Shown: positions 6,634-12,891 of the stretch, piece after piece
How positions within the stretch are numbered: position 1 is the stretch's first letter
Layout of the letters: every line of letters starts with the position of its first letter
From: JBGOTP01 sp041476545
Lineage (GTDB): Bacteria; Acidobacteriota; Vicinamibacteria; Vicinamibacterales; CAVVIG01
Reading direction: 5' to 3'
DNA length: 12,891 nucleotides
NCBI GenBank assembly: GCA_041476545.1
Contig: JBGOTP010000125.1
Location: 1-12,891 of the forward strand
Notes under the pieces: generated by a model
The model's input: the letters and a program-made list of their open reading frames with translations, nothing else
What the model was told of the DNA's origin: nothing
Database searches by the model: none
Program-made: the position numbers and the translations under genes

Positions 6634-8309
6634 GCGCAATGAAAACAATGAAACCGTCGGCCACGACACTTCGTGTTCTGGCTCTCATCGTTCTCCTGAC
6701 GGCGGGCACGCTGCACGCACAGGTGTCTTTCGACCGGCTTCTGCGCGCCAACGACGAGCCGAACAACTGGCTCACGTACTCCGGCACCACCTTCAGCCAG
6801 CGCCATAGCAGGCTCACGCAGATCACGCCCGAGAACGCGACGCGCCTGGAGATGCAGTGGGTGTACCAGGTGGCGACGCGCGAGCCGTCGAGTACCAAGT
6901 TCGAAGCAACCCCACTCGTCGCGGACGGTGTGATGTACACCGTGCAGCCACCCAACGATGTGGTCGCGCTCGACGCCGTCACCGGACGCGTCTTCTGGAC
7001 CCACCCGTACACGCCCGCACAAACGGCCCGCCCCTGTTGCGGCCGCGTCAATCGCGGCGTCGCGATCCTCGGCGACACGCTGTTCATGGGCACAATCGAT
7101 GGACACCTCATCGCCCTCGACGCCAAGACTGGACGCAGCATCTGGGACGTCGTGCTCGGAAAGCCCGAGGCGGGCTACGCGCTGACGCACGCGCCGCTCA
7201 TCGTGAAGAACATGGTGATTGTCGGTCCGGCCGGCGGCGAGTACGGCATCCGCGGATTCCTGGCGGCGTTCGACGTGAAGACGGGGAAGGAGATCTGGCG
7301 GTTCTATACCGTGCCCGGCCCCGGCGAGCCTGGCTTCAACTCGTGGGGCGGCGACTCGTGGAAAACAGGCGGTGCGCCGATCTGGATGACCGGCTCGTAC
7401 GATCCGGAATCGAATCTCACATACTGGGGCACGGGAAATCCCGGACCGGATTGGAATGGCGACAACCGGGAGGGCGACAATTTGTACAGCGACTCGGTGG
7501 TCGCGCTCGACGCCGACACCGGCAAGCTGAAGTGGCACTTTCAGTTCTCGCCGCACGACGAGTTCGACTACGACTCGGTGCAGGTTCCTGTACTCGCCGA
7601 CATCGCGTGGCTGGGACGGCCGCGCAAGGTGATGTTCTGGGCGAACCGCAATGGCTTCTTCTACGTGCTGGATCGCGTCACGGGCGAGTTCCTGCTTGGC
7701 AAACCGTTCGTCGAAGTGAACTGGGCGAGCGGACTCGACGCCAAGGGCCGGCCCATCCGCGTGGCCGGCATGACGCCGCAGCCTGGCACCGGCACGTTGA
7801 TTTCACCTGGCAATCAGGGCGGCACCAACTGGTACTCGCCCTCCTTCAGCCCCGTCACGGGGCTCTTCTACATTCCGACGTGGGCCAACTACAAGTCGCT
7901 CTACGTGAAGCAACCGGCAACCTACGTGGAAGGCCGCACCTTCGCGGGCGGCGGCCCGAGGCCGACAACTCCACCCGGGATCCGCGCGAACGGCGTGAAC
8001 TTCGCCACCGATCAGGAGGGTTATGGCGCGGTGCGCGCCATCGAACCAGCGACCGGCACGATGAAGTGGGAATTCAAGATGAGCGACGTCACGACGAGCG
8101 GCATCCTCACCACGGCGTCGAACGTGCTCTTCACCGGTGGACGCGAAGGCTACTTCTACGCGCTCGACGCGCGCACGGGATCGCCCGTGTGGAAGGCCAC
8201 GATCGGCGGCAAAACCGACATGAGCCCGATGACGTACGCCGTTGGTGGCCGCCAGTACGTCGCGGTCACCTCCGGCAGTTCGCTCTTTACGTTCGCGCTA
8301 CGGCAGTAG
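6630..8309 (+). CDS. PQQ-dependent dehydrogenase (quinoprotein), D-Y-D type
   Basis: A 559-residue periplasmic enzyme, the length of the soluble quinoprotein alcohol dehydrogenases without a fused cytochrome. The signal peptide ends near LHA|QVS (30). The beta-propeller W-motifs are frequent, for example VVALDAVTGRVFW and LIALDAKTGRSIW. The adjacent cysteines of the PQQ vicinal disulfide are Cys136-Cys137 (CCGRVNRG). Metal and PQQ ligands are Glu204 (GGEYGIRGF), Asn270 (GTGNPGPDW) and the catalytic-type Asp313 in FDYDSV. Asp315, two residues on, is the extra acid found in lanthanide-dependent XoxF and ExaF and replaced by a small residue in calcium-dependent MxaF. The family oxidises primary or secondary alcohols (some also aldehydes) and passes electrons to cytochrome c. 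The substrate here is unknown. The start overlaps the cytochrome gene by 4 bases; ATGs at 6639 and 6648 are alternatives. Its 3' end overlaps the convergent gene by 12 bases. Confidence 0.92.
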   Translation: MSAMKTMKPSATTLRVLALIVLLTAGTLHAQVSFDRLLRANDEPNNWLTYSGTTFSQRHSRLTQITPENATRLEMQWVYQVATREPSSTKFEATPLVADGVMYTVQPPNDVVALDAVTGRVFWTHPYTPAQTARPCCGRVNRGVAILGDTLFMGTIDGHLIALDAKTGRSIWDVVLGKPEAGYALTHAPLIVKNMVIVGPAGGEYGIRGFLAAFDVKTGKEIWRFYTVPGPGEPGFNSWGGDSWKTGGAPIWMTGSYDPESNLTYWGTGNPGPDWNGDNREGDNLYSDSVVALDADTGKLKWHFQFSPHDEFDYDSVQVPVLADIAWLGRPRKVMFWANRNGFFYVLDRVTGEFLLGKPFVEVNWASGLDAKGRPIRVAGMTPQPGTGTLISPGNQGGTNWYSPSFSPVTGLFYIPTWANYKSLYVKQPATYVEGRTFAGGGPRPTTPPGIRANGVNFATDQEGYGAVRAIEPATGTMKWEFKMSDVTTSGILTTASNVLFTGGREGYFYALDARTGSPVWKATIGGKTDMSPMTYAVGGRQYVAVTSGSSLFTFALRQ

Positions 8310-9074
8310 AACCGAGCGATTGATCCAGAGGATGTTGTCCCAGCTCAGGACTTTCTCTGTGCCGTCGAAGAGCTTCGCGTAGCTGCCGCCCGATCCCTTG
8401 AACGAGAACTCCTTCACGCGATCGGGCGGGTTCGTCGTCACATTGCGAAGAATGTCCAGCTCGGACTCCTGCCGCGAAATCTGGAAGAACGCCGGCATCT
8501 TCGCCGAGTAGTACTTCGCGTCCGACACGGCGCGTCTCGCCGCGACACCGCGCTCGTACTTGATGTGCATCTCGAGACGCTCACCGGTGGCCGCGCCCAA
8601 GACCCAGTCCTGCGAATCAACAATCGGACCTGTCTGGCTCGCTGTCGTCGATCGCATCATCGTGTGGGTTGTCGCCGGCAGGTACACGCCAAACGCTCCA
8701 GGCGCGTCCGCGGGATCCTCGGTGAGACCGCCGATGATCAACTGCACGTTGGTCCCGCCGGGTTCCTTCACCGGAGCGGCCAGCCACACCAGCCGGTTCG
8801 ACCCCTTGCCCACCGGTCGTCCGTCCGGTCCGTTGATCGTCACGCGGTCGATGAACACCGCGCGGAGGTTCGCGTCCTTCGCCGGGCCCTGCGCCGCCAC
8901 GTTCGGCGTAAAGCCCGCCGGGAGCATTGCCGCCAGCGCCGCGTCGGGAACGTGAAGATCCAGCTGGAACTGCGTTTCCACGCTGTTCTCAACCGGCGTT
9001 TCGGCGTGCAGGTACGCCACGAGTCCGGCGAGCGCGCTCGCGACCACGAATGCCTGGAACGAACGACGCGACAT
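8298..9074 (-). CDS. Tat-exported protein of unknown function, possibly acetoacetate decarboxylase-like
   Basis: A 258-residue protein. The N-terminus SRRSFQAF followed by a hydrophobic stretch and LHA|ETP (about 24) is a good twin-arginine signal, so the protein is probably exported folded. The mature part is beta-rich. LDLHVPDAALAAMLPAGFTP, then LRAVFIDRV, and SNRLVWLAAPVK with LIIGGLTEDP resemble, by eye, the N-terminal half of acetoacetate decarboxylase-like proteins ('LLPpGF..P'). I cannot locate a catalytic lysine with confidence, so this is only a suggestion. The C-terminal third has KYYSAKMPAFFQ and the acidic ESELDIL. ATG 9074 is fixed by a perfect AGGAGG 5 bases upstream; a longer reading to 9188 would destroy the Tat signal. 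The gene is divergent from the mono-heme cytochrome gene and convergent with the PQQ dehydrogenase gene. Confidence 0.8.
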   Translation of the reverse strand: MSRRSFQAFVVASALAGLVAYLHAETPVENSVETQFQLDLHVPDAALAAMLPAGFTPNVAAQGPAKDANLRAVFIDRVTINGPDGRPVGKGSNRLVWLAAPVKEPGGTNVQLIIGGLTEDPADAPGAFGVYLPATTHTMMRSTTASQTGPIVDSQDWVLGAATGERLEMHIKYERGVAARRAVSDAKYYSAKMPAFFQISRQESELDILRNVTTNPPDRVKEFSFKGSGGSYAKLFDGTEKVLSWDNILWINRSVLLP

Positions 9075-9130
9075 GTTGTCCTCCTGATTCATCACCGATC
9101 GAAAGAGCGTCATGATACCGTGAACGTCGG
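9075..9130. promoter_or_regulatory. Divergent intergenic region with a strong ribosome-binding site
   Basis: These 56 bases lie between the starts of the Tat-exported protein gene and the mono-heme cytochrome gene. AGGAGG (minus strand, 9080-9085) serves the ATG at 9074. The plus-strand gene has no good ribosome-binding site. Any promoters for the two genes must overlap here; no convincing boxes are seen. Confidence 0.35.
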
Positions 9131-9583
9131 ATGTTCGTGCTTCTGCTGGTGCTCGGTTCGCTCCTCGGATCGGCCGGTGTGCCGGCATCGCAGGACGTGA
9201 CGAAGGCCGTGTGGGACGGCGTCTATACCGAGCCGCAGGCCCGGCGCGGGGAGCGGGTGTTCAAGAGCGAATGCGGCTATTGCCACCGGGACGACCTGTC
9301 CGGCGGATTCTTCGACAACGGGTCAGGCAGAGCGCCGGCGCTGGCGGGTCCGCGCGCGTTCGACTCGTCGTTCGCCGAACGCTGGAAGAATCTGACAGTC
9401 GGTGACATGGTCGCGACGATCGCCGCCACCATGCCGCAACAGAAACCAGCCAGCCTGAGCGTTCAGGCGTACGTGGATGTCGTCGGCTATCTGCTGGAGA
9501 AGAATCAGGTCCCGGCGGGCAAGGTGGAACTGCCGATCGATGTGGAGATACTCATGCAGGTGCGCATCACTGCTAAGCAGTGA
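9131..9583 (+). CDS. Exported mono-heme cytochrome c
   Basis: 150 residues. A hydrophobic N-terminus (MFVLLLVLGSLLGS) ends near PAS|QDV. It lacks the usual positive charges, but there is no start codon further upstream in frame before the TGA at 9113-9115. The mature part begins VWDGVYTEPQARRGERVF, then the heme motif CGYCH (Cys48, Cys51, His52), then RDDLSGG. The likely axial ligand is Met101 (ATMPQQ), followed by the final helix AYVDVVGYLLEKN that closes a class I cytochrome c fold. It is a small electron carrier of the periplasm. It could shuttle electrons from either PQQ dehydrogenase or serve a reaction of the VOC protein, whose gene starts 10 bases after this stop. The two genes are surely co-transcribed, and the ribosome-binding AGGG of the VOC gene lies right after this stop. 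Confidence 0.88.
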   Translation: MFVLLLVLGSLLGSAGVPASQDVTKAVWDGVYTEPQARRGERVFKSECGYCHRDDLSGGFFDNGSGRAPALAGPRAFDSSFAERWKNLTVGDMVATIAATMPQQKPASLSVQAYVDVVGYLLEKNQVPAGKVELPIDVEILMQVRITAKQ

Positions 9584-9593
9584 AGGGTTCCGC

Positions 9594-10685
9594 ATGCGAA
9601 AACGGCTCCTCCTCCTCGCCGCAACGACCGTGGCCGTGATGGCCTCCAACGAGATCGGACGCACGCAGGTACCGGCCGCGTTGCCGATGCCGAAGTATCA
9701 CCACATTCACCTCAACTCGGTCGATCCGGCCAAATCGCTGGACTGGTATGCCAAGTACTGGCCGGCGGGCAAGAAGACGACGCTGGCCGGTTTCCCCGCG
9801 TTCGAGGGCGGGAACGATCTGTTTCTGCTGTACACGAAGGTCGAGCGACGCCCACCTGGTGCGTTCGATAGAACACTGCGCCGTTCGGTTCCTCAGAGCG
9901 CGTTCTGGACCTTCGGATCGGGGGTTGTTGATACGGTGGGACTCGTGGATCGCCTGTCGAAGATTGCCCCGAAGCAGTTCGAATTCCTACCGGTCTATGC
10001 GAGCCCGGACGACAAGAAGGGTGTGATCCGATCGGCCCTGGCCCCGCAGGGCGATCAACTCTTGACGGTGTCGCAGTTGAAAGAGCGTGCCGAGCGGGAC
10101 AAAGTCGCACCACCCGCGCAGCGCCCCGGCAACAACGACTTCGGCTACCTCGTCGATCCGGATGGGATGCTCGTCGAGTTCAATTCGGCGACGTCGGACC
10201 ATTTCTGGTCGCACAATCACTTCTGGCACGAGCAGCCCCTGTGCGCGGCCAACTGGTACGTGGATCGCCTGGGCATGCAGCATGCGCCGGTGCGTGATCC
10301 GCAGACCGGCGCGATGGCCGCTCGCGCTGCATGGGCGCCCTGTGACGTCCCGATCGGCGAAGTCGGCTACCCGAGCTTCATGCCGCAAGGGCAGCTGCGG
10401 ATTCCGATCGGCAACGTGCGTTTCGCCAACGGAAGCTGGCAGTGGTATACGCGCCAGTGCCGCGACGGGCGTTGCGGCGGCGGCAACGACACGCCTCTCA
10501 CCAGGTCGCGCGGACAGGTGGTCGATCACGTCGCACTCACGTATCCGGATCTTGACGCCGTCATGGCCCATCTGAAAGCGACGAACGTGCCCATCCTGAG
10601 TGGGCCTTACAGGTTCGGCGAGACGCGCGCCATTCTCATCGAGGATCTCGATGGCCTGGCGCTCGAACTGATCGAGATGAAGTGA
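9594..10685 (+). CDS. Exported VOC-superfamily (glyoxalase/dioxygenase-like) protein with two modules
   Basis: 363 residues from ATG 9594, which has AAGGG about 6 bases upstream. Upstream in-frame ATGs lie inside the cytochrome gene and are rejected. An RKR start and hydrophobic stretch up to about VMA|SNE (18) look like a signal peptide, which is unusual for this normally cytoplasmic superfamily. The first VOC module begins KYHHIHLNSVDPAKSLDWY (34-52, candidate metal ligands His36, His37 and His39) and ends FGYLVDPDGMLVEFNSA with Glu195. A second module begins near HFWHEQPLCAANWYVDRLGM (about 209-228) and ends DHVALTYPDLDAV (His312) and ILIEDLDGLALELIEM (Glu358). A Cys-Arg-Asp-Gly-Arg-Cys loop (289-294) is inserted in the second module. 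VOC proteins are metal-dependent lyases, isomerases or ring-cleaving dioxygenases, and the exact reaction here is unknown. The gene is in an operon with the cytochrome gene. Confidence 0.85.
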   Translation: MRKRLLLLAATTVAVMASNEIGRTQVPAALPMPKYHHIHLNSVDPAKSLDWYAKYWPAGKKTTLAGFPAFEGGNDLFLLYTKVERRPPGAFDRTLRRSVPQSAFWTFGSGVVDTVGLVDRLSKIAPKQFEFLPVYASPDDKKGVIRSALAPQGDQLLTVSQLKERAERDKVAPPAQRPGNNDFGYLVDPDGMLVEFNSATSDHFWSHNHFWHEQPLCAANWYVDRLGMQHAPVRDPQTGAMAARAAWAPCDVPIGEVGYPSFMPQGQLRIPIGNVRFANGSWQWYTRQCRDGRCGGGNDTPLTRSRGQVVDHVALTYPDLDAVMAHLKATNVPILSGPYRFGETRAILIEDLDGLALELIEMK

Positions 10686-10697
10686 ATGGCGTTCGGT

Positions 10698-12353
10698 TCA
10701 GTCCCTGAGGGCAAACGCCACCAGGTCGTGGCCCGAGGCGACAGCGACGTACTGTTTGCCCTCCACCTGATAGGTAATCGGCCCCGCGACAATCTGGCCC
10801 CCCAGGTTCGCTTTCCAGAGGAGTGCGCCGTTTCGCGCGTCGAGCGCCTGGAAGTAGCCCTCACGACCGCCGGTGAACAGCAGGTCCGAGGCCGTCGTCA
10901 GGATGCCGCTGTCGGTCACGTCGGTCATCTCGAATTTCCACTTCCGTTCGCCGGTCGTGGGATCAACGGCGATCACAGCGCCACTCCCGACCGCCTCAGT
11001 CCAATTGTTGATGGCGCCGCGGCGAAGCGTGGGCACACCCGGAGCGCCTTGAACCGGCACGAACGGCCTGGGTATACCGCCGCCAAACGTCTGACCCGGT
11101 CTGTAGTCGGCCGGTCTCTGGGAATAAATGCTTCCATAGTTGTCCCAGACGGGAATGTAGAAGAGGCCGGTGCGCGGGCTATACGACGGCGAGTACCAAT
11201 TGGTGCCGCCCTGATTCCCCGGGAACGTGGGATTGGTGTCTCCCTGCGGCGTCTGGATCGGCCGGCCGGTCGGCGTGAACCCACTCATCCAGTTCACCTT
11301 CACGAAAGGCTTACCCAGGAGAAAACGGCCGTTCGTCCGATCGAGGACATAGAAATTGCCGTTCCGGTTCGCCCACATCATCAGTTTGCGGGGGCTGCCC
11401 TGCCACGGCATATCGACAAGTACAGGAATCTGCACCGAGTCGTAGTCGTACCCGTCGTTCGGTGTGAACTGATAATGCCATTTGAGCTTCCCGGTATCCG
11501 CGTCAAGTGCGACCACTGAATCCGAGTAGAGGTTGTCCCCTTCCCGTACCTTGGGATTCCAATCCGGCCCGGGATTCCCGACTCCCCAGTATGTGAGGTT
11601 CAAATCCGGATCGTAGGAACCGGTCAGCCACACGGGCCCGCCACCGTGCTCCGCCGACTTGTCCGGCCAGCTCTGGTAGGCCGGCTCGCCGGGACCGGGG
11701 ATTGTGTTGAATCGCCAAATCTCTTTTCCGGTCTTTGGCTCAAACGCAGCGATGAAGCCGCGAATCCCGTACTCTCCTCCCGCCACGCCAACCATGACCA
11801 TGTCCTTCACGACGAGCGGCGCCATCGTCAGCGAATAGCCGTCGGCGTAATTGGGGGTCACATTCGTGACCCAGATTGGCCGGCCACTCTTGGCGTCGAG
11901 CGCGATCAACTGACCGTCCAGCGTACCCAGGAACAGGGTGTCACCGAGAATCGCGAGCCCGCGATTGACAGACCCGCAGCACGGCTTGATGTCGGCGGGC
12001 AGCGGGTGCCGGAACATCCAGAAGACGCGTCCGGTCTTCGCGTCGAGCGCGACGACATCGTTGATCGGCTGGGTGAAATACATCACGCCGTCGACGACGA
12101 GCGGCGTCGCTTCGAAATTCTGGAGGGACTGATCGGCCTGAAAGGCCCACTTCTGCTCGAGGGTCTTGACATTGTTCGCGTTGAGCTGGGTCAACAGGCT
12201 GTGTCGCTGGCTCGCGTATCCCCCCGAGTAGAGCAGCCAGTTCTGGGGTTCCGCCGCTGCGCGCAGCAGGCGTGCGGAGGTGACTTGCGCTCGAAGGCCG
12301 AGCGGCACCAAGGCAACAAACACGAGAGCTGCGAGAACAAACCGTCGGGCCAT
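10698..12353 (-). CDS. PQQ-dependent dehydrogenase (quinoprotein), second paralogue, D-Y-D type
   Basis: 551 residues, a paralogue of the enzyme at 6630-8309 along its whole length. The signal peptide MARRFVLAALVFVALVPLGL ends near LRA|QVT. Cys125-Cys126 (CCGSVNRG) is the PQQ vicinal pair. Glu194 (GGEYGIRGF), Asn260 (GVGNPGPDW), the catalytic-type Asp303 and the extra Asp305 (YDYDSV) match the lanthanide-type set. The blocks DNLYSDSVVALDADTGKLKW and GNQGGTNWYSPS are the same in both paralogues. The regions around 160-175, 225-240 and 360-450 differ, and these loops may set substrate choice. The second enzyme has PRPFVPVQGAPGVPTLRRGAI where the first has a shorter loop. GAGGG is 7 bases before ATG 12353. 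The partner cytochrome gene ends 37 bases upstream. The 3' end is 12 bases from the convergent VOC gene. Confidence 0.92.
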   Translation of the reverse strand: MARRFVLAALVFVALVPLGLRAQVTSARLLRAAAEPQNWLLYSGGYASQRHSLLTQLNANNVKTLEQKWAFQADQSLQNFEATPLVVDGVMYFTQPINDVVALDAKTGRVFWMFRHPLPADIKPCCGSVNRGLAILGDTLFLGTLDGQLIALDAKSGRPIWVTNVTPNYADGYSLTMAPLVVKDMVMVGVAGGEYGIRGFIAAFEPKTGKEIWRFNTIPGPGEPAYQSWPDKSAEHGGGPVWLTGSYDPDLNLTYWGVGNPGPDWNPKVREGDNLYSDSVVALDADTGKLKWHYQFTPNDGYDYDSVQIPVLVDMPWQGSPRKLMMWANRNGNFYVLDRTNGRFLLGKPFVKVNWMSGFTPTGRPIQTPQGDTNPTFPGNQGGTNWYSPSYSPRTGLFYIPVWDNYGSIYSQRPADYRPGQTFGGGIPRPFVPVQGAPGVPTLRRGAINNWTEAVGSGAVIAVDPTTGERKWKFEMTDVTDSGILTTASDLLFTGGREGYFQALDARNGALLWKANLGGQIVAGPITYQVEGKQYVAVASGHDLVAFALRD

Positions 12354-12390
12354 GGGAAATCCCTCTCTAAAAGCGAGCCTCTTAGATACG

Positions 12391-12891
12391 CTACCGGCCA
12401 GGCGGCGGTCCCTGTCGTCCTGCGCCGCCCCTTCCCGCAGGTCTCAGTGAGCCGAGATAGGCGACGACGTCGGCGATCTCCTGCGGACTGAGCGTGTCCT
12501 TGTAGGAGGGCATCGACGATGTGGTAAGAATCTGATAGTCGCGGAGGTCTGTTTTCGAGACCGACACCAGACGCTCTTGATCCGTGACCAACTGGATGGT
12601 GTACGTGTCTTCATTCAGCCGGCGACCGTTGATTGTCCGGCCATCCTTCGTGACCACGCGGACGGGCCGGTTGATCGGCATCATCACGCTGCTTGGATCC
12701 AACAGCGACTGCTGCAGCGCCGCTGCATTCCGCGAACTGCCAATCTCGCTGAGGTCGGGCGCGATGTGCGAACCCTTCCCAGCGACGGTGTGACAGCTCG
12801 CGCAGCGGCCGGCCCCTTCAAACACCGCGAGGCCGCGCGACGCGTCGCCGGCGGTCACGGGACGCGAGTTGAAGTCGCGCATATTGCGAAT
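12391..12891 (-). CDS. Cytochrome c with Pirellula/Verrucomicrobium-type heme domain, 5' end beyond the window
   Basis: The frame stays open to the window edge (it reads IRN before the Met at 12882), and no signal peptide follows that Met, so the gene almost certainly starts outside the window. Numbering from that Met, the heme motif is CASCH (27-31) and the likely axial ligand is Met124 (SSMPSY). Between them run APDLSEIGSS, VRVVTKDGRTINGRRL and RLVSVSKTDLRDYQIL. The last helix is QEIADVVAYLGSL. Block by block this matches the second half of the di-heme cytochrome at 5779-6633, so a missing first heme domain is expected upstream. The C-terminus adds a Gly/Arg/Pro tail (RPAGRGGAGRQGPPPGR) absent from the first copy. 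The PQQ dehydrogenase gene follows after 37 bases on the same strand. The pair mirrors the plus-strand module. Confidence 0.88.
   Translation of the reverse strand: MRNMRDFNSRPVTAGDASRGLAVFEGAGRCASCHTVAGKGSHIAPDLSEIGSSRNAAALQQSLLDPSSVMMPINRPVRVVTKDGRTINGRRLNEDTYTIQLVTDQERLVSVSKTDLRDYQILTTSSMPSYKDTLSPQEIADVVAYLGSLRPAGRGGAGRQGPPPGR

Noticed and set aside
5351..8309. The inverted modules considered as a composite transposon
   Set aside because: No transposase, terminal inverted repeat or target duplication is seen, and the copies differ at most synonymous positions, so the duplication is old.
6857..8323. A 488-codon open frame inside the first PQQ dehydrogenase gene
   Set aside because: It is Arg/His-rich out-of-frame reading of a clearly conserved enzyme and has no ribosome-binding site or recognisable motif.
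9075..9188. A longer N-terminus for the Tat-exported protein
   Set aside because: It would overlap the divergent cytochrome gene and bury the Tat signal; a perfect AGGAGG fixes the start at 9074.
11646..12491. A 281-codon plus-strand frame opposite the second PQQ dehydrogenase gene (similar frames at 10686-11519 and 6621-7556)
   Set aside because: Antisense frames of the two paralogues resemble each other only because the sense proteins do; composition is not protein-like.

Overview
The window is GC-rich bacterial DNA, densely packed with genes and with no gap longer than about 115 bases. It carries 13 complete or nearly complete protein genes plus one partial gene at each edge. There is no tRNA, rRNA, transposase, integrase or CRISPR array. 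The mix of exported PQQ dehydrogenases, Pirellula/Verrucomicrobium-type heme-binding domains, secreted M28-like proteins and Gly/Arg/Ala-rich tails suggests an Acidobacteriota (Vicinamibacteria-like) genome. That assignment is inference from gene content, not from a marker gene.

Left part (1-2609): the 3' end of a GNAT acetyltransferase, then a convergent alpha/beta hydrolase. A divergently read pair follows, an OsmC-family protein and a class I SAM methyltransferase. These look like ordinary cytoplasmic housekeeping or stress genes.

Middle-left (2635-5702, minus strand): a same-strand run in the order small charged hypothetical protein, exported M28-like peptidase, exported HpcH/HpaI aldolase. 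Both intergenic gaps of this run carry a copy of the same roughly 40-bp repeat with heptad-like internal structure. One copy supplies the last codons and stop of the hypothetical gene.

Right part (5779-12891): an electron-transfer region. A di-heme cytochrome c gene overlaps a PQQ dehydrogenase gene by 4 bp on the plus strand. The same cytochrome-PQQ dehydrogenase pair recurs on the minus strand at 10698-12891, so two paralogous modules face each other. Between them lie a Tat-exported protein of unknown function, a mono-heme cytochrome c and an exported double-module VOC protein. Both dehydrogenases keep the PQQ vicinal cysteine pair and the metal-binding Glu and Asn. Both also have an Asp-Tyr-Asp at the catalytic site, the signature of lanthanide-dependent enzymes.

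How the parts may fit: nearly every protein from 2635 rightward has an export signal, including members of families that are normally cytoplasmic (HpcH/HpaI aldolase, VOC). The simplest reading is a periplasmic oxidation island. PQQ dehydrogenases would oxidise an unknown alcohol or aldehyde, the cytochromes would take the electrons, and exported accessory enzymes would process the carbon skeleton. The substrate cannot be read from the sequence.
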